From Herbaspirillum frisingense GSF30 (GTDB lineage Bacteria > Pseudomonadota > Gammaproteobacteria > Burkholderiales > Burkholderiaceae_D), in NCBI RefSeq assembly GCF_000300975.2, contig NZ_AEEC02000008.1:62001-126000 (forward strand): 64,000 nt of DNA, in the 5' to 3' direction. A program made the translations under genes and the position numbers. A model generated the notes under the pieces. It saw only the letters and a program-made list of their open reading frames with translations. It made no database searches and had not been told where the DNA came from. Of this stretch, positions 17,485 through 25,899 are shown piece by piece. Each line of letters starts with the position of its first letter. Positions within the stretch are counted from its first letter, which is position 1.

Positions 17485-18606
17485 ATGCCCTCCACCGATT
17501 GTCACGACCGCATGCTGACGACGCATAATCCCCGGATCGATGTACTCAGAGGCATCGCGATCCTGCTAGTACTGTTTCACCATTTCAATATTGCCTATCG
17601 GCTTGAAGAGACATGGCTGGCGGACGTGTTCGGATGGCCGGCATTACGCGCCTTGGCGCGCAACGGCAACTACGGCGTCACCATCTTCTTCGCCATCTCG
17701 GGCTTCCTGATCACGTCCAAAGTCTTTCAGCGCCGGCGGGAGATCGGCCAGATCGACCTGGCCGGCTTCTACCGTCTGCGCATCGCGCGCATCCTGCCTT
17801 GCCTGCTGCTCCTGCTATGCCTAGTGGATCTGCTGGCTATGGCGGGGCTGACCATCTTTCAGAACCGCGTCGTCGATGGAGGCAGCGTGTCGATGTGGCG
17901 CGTCAACCTGGCCGGGGTGGCTTTCCACATGAACGTGCTGATTGCGCGGCATGGATGGGTGAACTATGCGCTCGGCGTGCTGTGGTCGCTTTCCGTAGAA
18001 GAGGTGTTCTATCTGGTGTTCCCGCTGGCCTGTCTGGTGTTGAAAAGCGAGCGCCGGCTTCTGGTCTTCATGGCGGTGATCATCGTGGTCGGGCCGGTCT
18101 ATCGTTTTGCGCACCCCGGCGACGAGGGGCAATTCCTGTATGGCTATTGGGCCTGCTTCGACAGTATCGCGATCGGCTGTTGTGCTGCGATCTTTTCCAG
18201 GCGCGGCGGGTTCGCATGGCTGAATCACCCTGTCGTGCGGGTCGCGGTCGGACTATCCATGGCGGTGTTATATCTGGCTTGGCCGATCGCGCAGAGCAAG
18301 GTGCTGGGTTGCACGGTCATGGCTGCAGGGACGGCTCTTAAGCTGGTCGCCGCGCAATACAGGCCCGCACGCTGCACGACAGTCGTGTGCCGTGGGCTGG
18401 CTGCATGCGGGCGCTTGAGCTATGAGCTCTATCTTTTTCATCTGATCGTACTCGGCCTGATGCGCGCAGGATTCCCACCGCAAACCATTTCAGGAGGAGG
18501 AAAGATGGTACTCCTGCCCGCTTACTTCATGATTTCGGCTGCGCTGGCCCAGGTCATCTCACGCGCGTTTTCCGCACCGATGAACCGTATCATCCGGGGG
18601 ACATAG
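17485..18606 (+). CDS. Acyltransferase-3 family membrane protein (OafA-like)
   Basis: 373 residues with about ten hydrophobic segments. The family signature is at the start: PRIDVLRGIAILLVLFHHF (His pair of the catalytic region), then GVTIFFAISGFLIT and FYRLRIARILP. Members transfer acetyl or succinyl groups to cell-surface polysaccharide, LPS or peptidoglycan-linked sugars from the inner membrane. The start may be 17485 or the ATG at 17512. It diverges from blaI and its promoter overlaps the tandem BlaI-type operators, so it may belong to the beta-lactam response. That link is inference. Confidence 0.85.
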   Translation: MPSTDCHDRMLTTHNPRIDVLRGIAILLVLFHHFNIAYRLEETWLADVFGWPALRALARNGNYGVTIFFAISGFLITSKVFQRRREIGQIDLAGFYRLRIARILPCLLLLLCLVDLLAMAGLTIFQNRVVDGGSVSMWRVNLAGVAFHMNVLIARHGWVNYALGVLWSLSVEEVFYLVFPLACLVLKSERRLLVFMAVIIVVGPVYRFAHPGDEGQFLYGYWACFDSIAIGCCAAIFSRRGGFAWLNHPVVRVAVGLSMAVLYLAWPIAQSKVLGCTVMAAGTALKLVAAQYRPARCTTVVCRGLAACGRLSYELYLFHLIVLGLMRAGFPPQTISGGGKMVLLPAYFMISAALAQVISRAFSAPMNRIIRGT

Positions 18607-18704
18607 CCATTCATGGTTCGCTCGCAGGATGACTCGCTCCATCTGACCACCTTTCATTGCCTTCCGGAGGGTGCCACGTGGTCATGCGAAAGGCGGCCAT
18701 TCGC

Positions 18705-19604
18705 TCATTCAAGTCCGACCAGCGGTCTCGCTTCTTCAAGAATCCATTGTGCGAACGCCTTGAGGGGCTCACTGCCAAGTTGCAACTGCTCGGGGAGCAC
18801 AAGACAAAATGTCTTGGAAATGCTGCTGTCCTGCGGCCACGGTGCGACCAGGCGACCTTGCGCCAGTTCGACTTCCACATACAGACGCGGCACCAGCGCG
18901 ACGCCGAGCCCGGCCAATGCTGCCTCAATCAGCATTCCGTGCAAGTCATAGCGGGGCCCTTGCGCAGAATGGCTCAGGCTAATCCCGGTCTGCGCGGCAT
19001 AGCGGTTCCAGGCATCGTGATTCTGACGTCGATGCAGGCGAGGCAGAGTGTCCAGGGCAGGGGTCCCTGTCGCTCCTTCCAGTAATGCAGGATGGCATAC
19101 CGGCACCAGCACCTCATCGAGCAGACGATAGGTGTGCATTCCGGCCCAGGCCGGATGCAAGAAATGGATCGCCGCATCCAGGCCACTGCCAGGCAGCAGG
19201 AACGGCTCCATGCGTTCGGAGAGATGCACCGTGATGTGGGGATGCAGGGCAGCAAAGCGCGGCAGGCGGGGGATCAGCCAGCGCATCGCAAACGTAGGGC
19301 TGACCGCGATATCCAGGCTGGCTCCGTTGGGAGGCTGGGACATCAGATGCTGGCTGTCCCGGTCCAGGCGCTCCAGCGTTTCCCGGACATGGCTGGCATA
19401 GCGTTGGCCATGCGGCAGCAAGCGCACGCGGTTGCCGATCCGCTCGAACAGGGTCACTCCCAGAAATCCCTCCAGGCGGCCAATCTGCCGGCTGATGGCG
19501 CCTTCGGTCAAGGCCAGTTCTTCGGCGGCACGTGCAAAGCTGCCGTGACGCGCCGCAGCCTCGAATGCCATCAGTGAGCTGTTGCTGGGAATCCTGCGCC
19601 GCAT
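18705..19604 (-). CDS. LysR-family regulator (GcvA-like)
   Basis: 299 residues. The HTH reads AAARHGSFARAAEELALTEGAISRQIGRLEGFLG, close to the GcvA/AmpR branch. The effector domain has the branch's FAMRWLIPRLPRFAALHPHI stretch. It is divergent from the three-gene unit starting at 19708 and is its probable regulator; the 100-bp spacer between them would hold the shared operator. Confidence 0.88.
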   Translation of the reverse strand: MRRRIPSNSSLMAFEAAARHGSFARAAEELALTEGAISRQIGRLEGFLGVTLFERIGNRVRLLPHGQRYASHVRETLERLDRDSQHLMSQPPNGASLDIAVSPTFAMRWLIPRLPRFAALHPHITVHLSERMEPFLLPGSGLDAAIHFLHPAWAGMHTYRLLDEVLVPVCHPALLEGATGTPALDTLPRLHRRQNHDAWNRYAAQTGISLSHSAQGPRYDLHGMLIEAALAGLGVALVPRLYVEVELAQGRLVAPWPQDSSISKTFCLVLPEQLQLGSEPLKAFAQWILEEARPLVGLE

Positions 19605-19707
19605 CGTATTCCTCGTATTCCATAAGCGGGTTGATGACGTGAGCTTTACCTTATGTCAGTGAAGCTTGCCTAAGTATCGATTTATTGACCGGGATTGGCT
19701 GCCTATC

Positions 19708-20310
19708 ATGACAACTCCTCAACCAAGCAGGCCGCCACAAGGGTGGCCGTGGCCCATCATCATTATGATCTATACCGTCGAATGCAGCTTCGCCGACCCC
19801 ATCAGCGAAGCAGAATGGAACGATTTCTACAGCCTGGAAAAGTTGCCCGCCCTTATCTCCGTGCGCGGCTTTCACACTTCGCAGCGATTCAAGGCTTTGA
19901 GGGAAGGCTGCCCGGTCTATCTCGCGCTGCATACGATTGACCATCACGACGTGCTTCTCTCTGACGAATACCGGCGAAAAGGCGGTGGCAATTTCGCGCG
20001 ATGGCAGCAACACATCACCGACTGGCATCGCAATCTCTATGAAACATCGGCTACTGCGCCTGCGGTGCGTAGCGGGGAGTACCTGCTGCTCAGCGCGCGT
20101 GGCCCCGATCCCTTGGTGGCGATGGGGCTGTCGCCATCGATCCTGCATGCCGTCGCCCTGGAGAAATTCCCGGAATGGAGATGGATGGCAGTCCTGTCCG
20201 ATCCCGTCGATATCGACGGTATTGCCCTACCCGAAGGGCTGCATCTCTATGCTCCGATGACTGCGCAACTGCGCAGCGGTAGCGAGCCAGCCATCGTCAG
20301 CGCGAGCTAG
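19708..20310 (+). CDS. Conserved hypothetical protein, possible ferredoxin-like fold
   Basis: About 200 residues. I do not recognise a firm family. The opening (IYTVECSFADPISEAEWNDFYSLEKLPALISVRGFHTSQRF) looks like one half of a dimeric alpha-beta barrel of the EthD/ABM type, in which a short enzyme-like domain handles small hydrophobic or aromatic compounds. The start is uncertain: ATG at 19708 or at 19765, both with weak ribosome sites. It is first in a tight operon, 4 bp before the tautomerase gene, under the divergent LysR regulator. Confidence 0.65.
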   Translation: MTTPQPSRPPQGWPWPIIIMIYTVECSFADPISEAEWNDFYSLEKLPALISVRGFHTSQRFKALREGCPVYLALHTIDHHDVLLSDEYRRKGGGNFARWQQHITDWHRNLYETSATAPAVRSGEYLLLSARGPDPLVAMGLSPSILHAVALEKFPEWRWMAVLSDPVDIDGIALPEGLHLYAPMTAQLRSGSEPAIVSAS

Positions 20311-20314
20311 CACG

Positions 20315-20641
20315 ATGCCCAATCTCACTTTCTACATCCGCCAGGACCAGATGCCCGCCGCGCAATCCCTGGATCGGCTCACCGCGCGCTGCATACAGCT
20401 CTGCACGAAGATTCTCGAGGCGCGGCCCGAGAACATCCACGTCATCTACGTCGCGGTCGGTCATGGGACAGGCCACCCTGCATTCGCCGACGTCCGTTAT
20501 CGGATGTCGGCAAACAGGACGCCGGCCGTCATGGAAGATTTCATGCAGCAACTGGACGAGGCCATCCAGGACCATACCGGACTGCTGCCGCGCATCCGCT
20601 GCTTTGCCTATGCCGCGCAGTCCATCAGCGCAAGGCATTGA
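20315..20641 (+). CDS. Tautomerase-superfamily protein
   Basis: 108 residues beginning MPNLTFYI. Pro at position 2, freed by Met removal, is the catalytic base of 4-oxalocrotonate tautomerase-superfamily enzymes, and an N-terminal beta strand after it fits the fold. The chain contains PENIHVIYVAVGHG in the middle, also compatible with that fold. It is longer than classical 4-OT (about 62 residues), closer to cis-CaaD or MSAD length. It sits between the unknown protein and the metallo-hydrolase in one operon. Confidence 0.7.
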   Translation: MPNLTFYIRQDQMPAAQSLDRLTARCIQLCTKILEARPENIHVIYVAVGHGTGHPAFADVRYRMSANRTPAVMEDFMQQLDEAIQDHTGLLPRIRCFAYAAQSISARH

Positions 20642-20668
20642 TTCCTACCCACAGCAAACGAGACGAAA

Positions 20669-21499
20669 ATGCATTTCCCCAGTCAGCAAATCGGTGATTT
20701 CTCCGTCACCGCCATCAGTGATGGTTTTCTCAGCGCACCTCTGGAGCTGCTATCCAATATCGATCCCGCAGAGGCGACCAGGCTCCAGCATGCGGCAGGA
20801 ATGAGCGACCCTTCTGCCATCCATATCAATTGCTATTTGATCCGCAGCCCGACGCAAACCGTGTTGGTCGATGCCGGCGCCGGTGGCTTCAAGCAATGGG
20901 GCGGCCGATTACAGGACAATCTCAAGCGGGCCGGAGTGCTGCCTTCCGACATCGATACCGTCCTTCTGACTCATGCTCATCCCGACCACATTGGTGGCCT
21001 GCTCGATAGCGCAGGAGACCGCGCCTTTCCCGATGCCGAGTTGGTAGTGCAGGGGCAAGAACTGGACTTCTGGGAGAACGATGCCAATTTCTGCCGCGCC
21101 AGCGAGCGGGCGCGCGGAAATTTCATCTTCGCGCGCCGGGTATTCGGCAAGTATCGGGACAGGCTGCGCACCTTCGCCGGCGGCGAGGTCCTTCCCGGCA
21201 TTAGCGCCCAGCCGCTGCCCGGACATACCGCCGGACATTGCGGCTATCACATCAACTCAAATGGGCAGGGCCTGTTGATCTGGGGCGATATCGTGCATTT
21301 CCCGCACCTGCAGATCGCTCGCCCCGACGTCTCCATCGCATTCGACCTCGATCCGCATCTGGCGACGGCAACCCGGGTTCATTTGCTGGATATGGTGAGT
21401 ACGGACCAACTGCTTATCGCGGGTATGCACCTCGGTGAGGAAGGCTTCGTCCAGATTGTTCGCACGGGAAAGAGTTATCGGGTTGTAGGCAAGCGTTGA
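20669..21499 (+). CDS. Metallo-beta-lactamase-fold hydrolase
   Basis: 276 residues. The zinc motif THAHPDH is at 101-107. Further metal ligands are expected in PLPGHTAGHCGY (His) and WGDIVHFP (Asp), and a C-terminal AGMHLG supplies the last His. No signal peptide, so it acts in the cytoplasm. The architecture resembles AHL lactonase/quorum-quenching and other lactone or thioester hydrolases, but the real substrate is unknown. Last gene of the LysR-divergent operon. Confidence 0.88.
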   Translation: MHFPSQQIGDFSVTAISDGFLSAPLELLSNIDPAEATRLQHAAGMSDPSAIHINCYLIRSPTQTVLVDAGAGGFKQWGGRLQDNLKRAGVLPSDIDTVLLTHAHPDHIGGLLDSAGDRAFPDAELVVQGQELDFWENDANFCRASERARGNFIFARRVFGKYRDRLRTFAGGEVLPGISAQPLPGHTAGHCGYHINSNGQGLLIWGDIVHFPHLQIARPDVSIAFDLDPHLATATRVHLLDMVSTDQLLIAGMHLGEEGFVQIVRTGKSYRVVGKR

Positions 21500-21808
21500 T
21501 AGCCCTGATGTTACCCGCCCCGACGAGCATGCAATCCCCCTGTTTATATTGGCGGACGGGTATTGTCATTCAGACCCTTGGCCAAGATCCGGCGGAAAAC
21601 AGCAGGCGTCCAGCCCACATGCCGGGGATGGCGTACCTCATATCGATGTGGTCGTCTCAACCGGTTCTCACGACTGTTTATAAAATAGGTTCTAAAATGA
21701 CTCCGCCCGCCAGGATGGATCGGCGGCCGCTGACCTGTCAGACCGTGGGCTGCAAGCGTGCGTCCAGCCCACGCACAATGAAGTTTTATCGGAGATCACA
21801 AACTCATC
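21500..21808. other. 309-bp spacer with promoter-like DNA and a leader hairpin
   Basis: No convincing gene. An AT-rich stretch at about 21675-21700 (GTTTATAAAATAGGTTC core) looks like a promoter for the gene at 21809. A 9-bp perfect hairpin, CGTGGGCTG at 21744-21752 with CAGCCCACG at 21765-21773, would lie in its 5' leader about 35 nt before the start codon. Confidence 0.5.
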
Positions 21809-22159
21809 ATGAACATCATCGACTCGATTGATAAAAATGCCACCTATCCGGGCAGTGGTTCGACACAAGGCGGGGGCAACGCATCGGGATCTTCTTTCGA
21901 GAGCAGGCTGCAGCTGGCCAAGGCCAGTGGCTCGCTGTCAGCCTCGACGAAGTCCGATCCGGCGCGGGAACTGCAGGAATGGGCGGCCATGTCGCCGGAT
22001 CAGCGGCTGTTCTATATGGTGCTGCAGTCCCTGGGGGTAACGAAAGATCAATACGAGCAGATGTCGTCCGACGACAAGCAGAAACTGGCAGAGAAGGTTC
22101 GCGAGCGCATCAAGGAAATGGCCAAGAACGGCACGCTCAATGCGGCCACGATGGCCTAG
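21809..22159 (+). CDS. Small hypothetical protein
   Basis: 116 residues. The first 50 are Ser/Gly/Thr-rich and disordered (GSGSTQGGGNASGSS). The rest is a helical domain with ELQEWAAMSPDQRLFYMVLQSLGVT and a charged helix (DDKQKLAEKVRERIKEMAKNG). No signal peptide or membrane segment. The family is unknown to me. It has its own promoter-like region and ends 31 bp before a convergent LysR gene. Confidence 0.65.
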   Translation: MNIIDSIDKNATYPGSGSTQGGGNASGSSFESRLQLAKASGSLSASTKSDPARELQEWAAMSPDQRLFYMVLQSLGVTKDQYEQMSSDDKQKLAEKVRERIKEMAKNGTLNAATMA

Positions 22160-22190
22160 ACCGGCTTCCCGGTCGTCGACGCAACTACGG

Positions 22191-23099
22191 TCAGACAGTC
22201 TCTGGCTCCCGATCCAGCAGACAGTCGATGAACGCACCGAGGAGAGCTGGTCGATGCCGCCTGTTCGGGTAATAGAGGAACAGCCCCGGGCGCGAAATCG
22301 ACCAGTCCGCCAGCACCTGGACCAGCCGCCCCTGTTGCAGAAGTCCGGCCACGCCATCCCGTTCAAAGTGATAGGCAATGCCAAGCCCGTCGAGTGCTGC
22401 AGCGATGCCGATATCGGCATGGTTGGTGACGATGGGGCCGTCCACCGCGACCTCCATCTGTCGCCCACGTTTCCTGAATTCCCAACGGTAGTGCCTGCCG
22501 TCCATCTGGAGCCGCCAGTTGATGCAGGTGTGCTGGTGCAAGTCGGCAGGTGACCTGGGCGTTCCGCGACGGGCGAGATAGTCCGGAGACGCCACGGCCA
22601 CCATGTTCAGGTCCGGTGTGAGGCGGACCGCCACCATGTCTTTCTCGAGCCGGTTACCGACGCGGATACCGGCATCGAAACGGCCCTCCACGATGTCGGC
22701 CAGCGCGTCGTCCACCACGATGTCGAGGATCACGTCCGGGTGCGCCTGATGGAAACGTGAAAGCCGGGGCGCGATGAGGGTTCGCGCCGCGATCCCCAGC
22801 GTATTGATGCGCAACGTGCCACTCATCTTGCCGGTGGCCTCGCTGGCTTCAGCGACTGCAGCAGCCATCTCCCGAAACAGCGGTGCCACACGTCTGTAGA
22901 GCAGTTCACCACTCGCCGAGGGCGCAACGCTGCGCGTGGTCCGGTTCAGCAGACGAGCGCCGATGCGGCCTTCGAGTTGCCGGATGGTCTGGCTCAGGGC
23001 CGACGGCGAGAGACCCAGATGCTCCGCCGCGCGGGCAAAACTCTGTCGCTCCACGACAGCGACGAAGGCCTTCAACTCAGCAAAATCGGATCCACGCAT
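22191..23099 (-). CDS. LysR-family regulator
   Basis: 302 residues. The HTH reads VERQSFARAAEHLGLSPSALSQTIRQLEGRIGARLLNRTTR, typical of the CrgA/DsdC-like branch that sits beside SDR or oxidoreductase operons. It is divergent from the NTF2-like/SDR pair at 23202 and probably controls it through the dyad at 23111. Confidence 0.9.
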   Translation of the reverse strand: MRGSDFAELKAFVAVVERQSFARAAEHLGLSPSALSQTIRQLEGRIGARLLNRTTRSVAPSASGELLYRRVAPLFREMAAAVAEASEATGKMSGTLRINTLGIAARTLIAPRLSRFHQAHPDVILDIVVDDALADIVEGRFDAGIRVGNRLEKDMVAVRLTPDLNMVAVASPDYLARRGTPRSPADLHQHTCINWRLQMDGRHYRWEFRKRGRQMEVAVDGPIVTNHADIGIAAALDGLGIAYHFERDGVAGLLQQGRLVQVLADWSISRPGLFLYYPNRRHRPALLGAFIDCLLDREPETV

Positions 23100-23110
23100 T
23101 ATGTATTGTT

Positions 23111-23122
23111 TTCTACATAGAA
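23111..23122. promoter_or_regulatory. Perfect dyad TTCTA-CA-TAGAA, candidate LysR operator
   Basis: A 5-bp exact inverted repeat 11 bp upstream of the LysR start codon, in AT-rich DNA between divergent genes. T-N10/11-A spaced dyads are usual for LysR regulators; it probably binds the adjacent regulator. Confidence 0.45.
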
Positions 23123-23201
23123 CATACGAATTCTAGGATATTAACTAAATTCACATTGGCGCGCATCCTGAGGCCTTTACCAACCTCATCGAGCCAAGCA
23201 C

Positions 23202-23528
23202 ATGGACACCCTGCCCCTTCCTGAGCCAATTGCCGCGTACTTCGCGGCAGAACACAATCCCGAAGCGCTGGCGCGCTGCTTCACGGCACAGGCCGTCATG
23301 AGGGATGACGGCCATACCTATACCGGCGTCAACGCCATCACGGCCTTCATGGCCGAGGCATCGGCCAGGTACAGCGCGACGAGCGTGCCGTTTGCCATGG
23401 AACTGGACGACGGCATCCAGCTCGTACGCGCCAACGTCTCCGGCAACTTCCCCGGCAGCCCGATCGTGCTGAATTATCGCTTTCGCGTGGAGCGTGGTCT
23501 GATCGCCTCGCTGGAGATCAGCGCATGA
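23202..23528 (+). CDS. NTF2-like (SnoaL-type) small protein
   Basis: 108 residues. The N terminus ([33 protein letters not shown]) is the usual opening of SnoaL/NTF2-like proteins, followed by alternating strands [21 protein letters not shown]. Such folds act as isomerases, cyclases or ligand-binding partners. Its stop overlaps the start of the SDR gene by 4 bp, so the two are translationally coupled and probably work on one substrate. Confidence 0.82.
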   Translation: MDTLPLPEPIAAYFAAEHNPEALARCFTAQAVMRDDGHTYTGVNAITAFMAEASARYSATSVPFAMELDDGIQLVRANVSGNFPGSPIVLNYRFRVERGLIASLEISA

Positions 23529-24307
23529 GCTTCGACCTTCATCTCGAGGGCCTGCGGGCCGTGGTCACTGGCGGCACGCAGGGCCTTGGCGCTGCCGTCG
23601 TGAAAACCCTCGCCCAGGCTGGTGCCCGGGTGATGACGTCGGCGCGTTCCCTGCCTGCGCAGCCAGTCGAGGGAGTGAGCTACCTCGCTGCCGACCTGTC
23701 CACGGCGGACGGGAGCGATCACCTCGCCCACGCCATCCTGCAGGACTGGGGTGGGGTCGACATCGTGATCAACGTCCTCGGAGGATCAAGAACGCCCGTC
23801 GGTGGTTTCGCTGCGATCAGCGATGAGCACTGGTTCGCCGAGCTCAACCTGAACCTCATGCCGGCCGTGCGTCTGGATCGCGCACTGCTGCCCGCCATGC
23901 TGGCGCAAGGCTCCGGGGTCGTCATTCACGTCAGCTCCATCCAGCGCGTGCTGCCCCTGCCCGAGTCGACCACCGCTTATGCCGCTGCCAAGGCGGCGCT
24001 CACGACCTACAGCAAGTCACTGGCAAGAGAGGTGACGTCAAAGGGCGTGCGCGTCTTGAGTGTCGCCCCGGGCTGGATCGAGACCGAGGCTTCCGTGACG
24101 TTCGCGCAGCGGATGGCAACGCAGGCCGGAACGGACTACGAGGGTGGCAAGAAAATCATCATGGACTGGCTGGGAGGCATCCCGGTAGGCCGGCCCGCAC
24201 AACCGCAGGAGGTCGCCGATCTGATCGCATTTCTGGCATCCCCGCGAGCGGCTTCGATTGCGGGAACCGAGTATCGGATAGACGGCGGCACAGTGCCGAC
24301 TGTGTAG
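23525..24307 (+). CDS. SDR-family oxidoreductase
   Basis: 260 residues. The cofactor motif TGGTQGLG is at about residues 15-22, the NAG position reads NVLGG (a variant seen in several SDR subgroups), and the active-site Ser and YAAAK follow. The C terminus has [14 protein letters not shown]. Cofactor NAD(P)H; substrate unknown. Coupled to the NTF2-like gene and under the divergent LysR regulator. Confidence 0.88.
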   Translation: MSFDLHLEGLRAVVTGGTQGLGAAVVKTLAQAGARVMTSARSLPAQPVEGVSYLAADLSTADGSDHLAHAILQDWGGVDIVINVLGGSRTPVGGFAAISDEHWFAELNLNLMPAVRLDRALLPAMLAQGSGVVIHVSSIQRVLPLPESTTAYAAAKAALTTYSKSLAREVTSKGVRVLSVAPGWIETEASVTFAQRMATQAGTDYEGGKKIIMDWLGGIPVGRPAQPQEVADLIAFLASPRAASIAGTEYRIDGGTVPTV

Positions 24308-24337
24308 CAAAAACACAATAATCGCTGCAAGCTGGGC

Positions 24338-24364
24338 GATGGCAAGCTCTTGAGACTTGCCATC
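24338..24364. terminator. Hairpin between convergent genes
   Basis: A 9-bp perfect stem, GATGGCAAG at 24338-24346 with CTTGCCATC at 24356-24364 around a 9-nt loop. No T tract follows on either strand, so termination is only suggested by position between the SDR gene and the EamA gene. Confidence 0.4.
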
Positions 24365-24396
24365 CTCCGTGGAGAGGATGTCCTGACCGTCAGCTG

Positions 24397-25299
24397 TCAG
24401 CCACCGGAACCATGGGATTTCGACGACTGCCGCAACACGACAATATTGCCCAACAACGCAATGCTGGTTCCAGCGAACAGGGGGAGTGTCACCACCACCC
24501 CCTCTCTGATGACGGACATGCAGATCGCTACCACCGGGACCAGGACAAACGAAAATGACGCCCTGGCCGGGCCGGTGCGCTTGATCAGTTCGAAGTACAA
24601 CAGAAATGCCGCGACCGATCCCGCCACGACCAGATAAGCCAGCCCGGCCAGGTAGGAATCCGAATACCTGGACACGATCGCCGAGCCCTCCAACGCCGCC
24701 ACCGCCAGGCACACCACACCGCTGAACAGCAACCCCCAGCCAACAGTGGCGACACCCCATATTCCATGTAGGCGATTTCGCGCACCGATGGCCGTGCCTG
24801 CTGCCGTCGAGAAGGCGGCCATCAATGCCCATGCCAGACCAAGCATCAGTTCATGCCGATAGGAGTGATTGAAAATCAGTGGTCCCGTCCCGCCACCGAA
24901 AACGATGCATATCCCCAGTAGGCCACAGCCCATGCCGATCTTATCGGTGGTCGTCGGGATATCCCCGGTCAAGAGCCGTGAGAGAAACGCCGTGATCATC
25001 GGCGAGACCGACAGCACCAGGGCGACCAGTCCGCTGGGAATGTGGAGTACCGCATTGTAAAAGGCAACATAGGCCAGCCCGAACATGGCTATGCCCTGCA
25101 TGGCCACCCAGAGCATGTGATGACGTGCAAGGAGCAATCGCTTCCCGCTTCCCCATGCGATCAACAGCAGAATCACCCCTGCCCCCAACATGCGATGACC
25201 CACCCCGATTACGGGGGTAACTTCCGCGTTTTGCGACAGAACCATTGAAGAGCCTAGCCCGACGAGCAAGGCGTTGAAGAAGAGAAGTAAGGTATTCAT
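24397..25299 (-). CDS. DMT-superfamily EamA transporter
   Basis: 300 residues with ten hydrophobic segments in two repeats, the EamA layout. Recognisable elements are the repeat-1 end (GLAYVAFYNAVLHIPSGLVALVLSVSPMITAFLSR) and the matching repeat-2 region near residues 250-285. Members export amino acids or metabolites. It is divergent from an Lrp-type regulator at 25402, a classical arrangement for an amino-acid exporter and its sensor. Confidence 0.88.
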   Translation of the reverse strand: MNTLLLFFNALLVGLGSSMVLSQNAEVTPVIGVGHRMLGAGVILLLIAWGSGKRLLLARHHMLWVAMQGIAMFGLAYVAFYNAVLHIPSGLVALVLSVSPMITAFLSRLLTGDIPTTTDKIGMGCGLLGICIVFGGGTGPLIFNHSYRHELMLGLAWALMAAFSTAAGTAIGARNRLHGIWGVATVGWGLLFSGVVCLAVAALEGSAIVSRYSDSYLAGLAYLVVAGSVAAFLLYFELIKRTGPARASFSFVLVPVVAICMSVIREGVVVTLPLFAGTSIALLGNIVVLRQSSKSHGSGG

Positions 25300-25401
25300 G
25301 CATGCAGAATACGCTCACAGCGATAGGGAATTTAGCTAAGATATACCTCTTACATTGCCATTTCTGGTGAAAATCACCAATAACGAGGGCCTCAGTCATT
25401 T

Positions 25402-25872
25402 ATGAATCTGGACAAATTCAACATACAGATCCTGCAGGCCTTGCAAGAGAATGCGCACCTGACGATCCAGGAACTGTCGGAACGCGTGGGCCTGTCGCCG
25501 ACGCCTTGCGCGCGCAGGGTCAAGCAACTGGAAGAAGACGGCATCATCAAGCGATACGTGGCATTGGTCGATGGCCCCAAGATCGGCCTAGGCCTGACCG
25601 CTTTCATCCACGTACGACTACGCACCCAGAGCAAGAAGGCGGTGGATGCGTTCGAGGCTGCCATCAGAAACATGTCGGAAATCATGACCTGCCATCTGGT
25701 CACGGGAAACTACGACTATCTGCTGATGCTGCGCGTGGAAAGCGTCGACGCCTGCCGCAAGTTCATCCGCGACAGGCTGATCATCATCGATAGCGTGGGG
25801 GAGACTGAAACCAGTATTTCCCTGGAAGAGACAAAACTGACGACCGCCCTTCCCTTGCCTGGATGGAGATGA
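25402..25872 (+). CDS. Lrp/AsnC-family regulator
   Basis: 156 residues. The HTH at about 4-60 reads FNIQILQALQENAHLTIQELSERVGLSPTPCARRVKQLEEDGII, the typical Lrp pattern. The C-terminal RAM ligand domain follows (IMTCHLVTGNYDYLLMLRVES). It senses an amino acid and probably controls the divergent EamA exporter, with the operator in the 102-bp spacer. Confidence 0.92.
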   Translation: MNLDKFNIQILQALQENAHLTIQELSERVGLSPTPCARRVKQLEEDGIIKRYVALVDGPKIGLGLTAFIHVRLRTQSKKAVDAFEAAIRNMSEIMTCHLVTGNYDYLLMLRVESVDACRKFIRDRLIIIDSVGETETSISLEETKLTTALPLPGWR

Positions 25873-25899
25873 GATTTCCGATTCGGGATTCGCCTGCGC

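Noticed and set aside
21496..21831. 111-codon frame before the small unknown gene
   Set aside because: Covers the AT-rich promoter and leader hairpin and overlaps the real gene in another frame.
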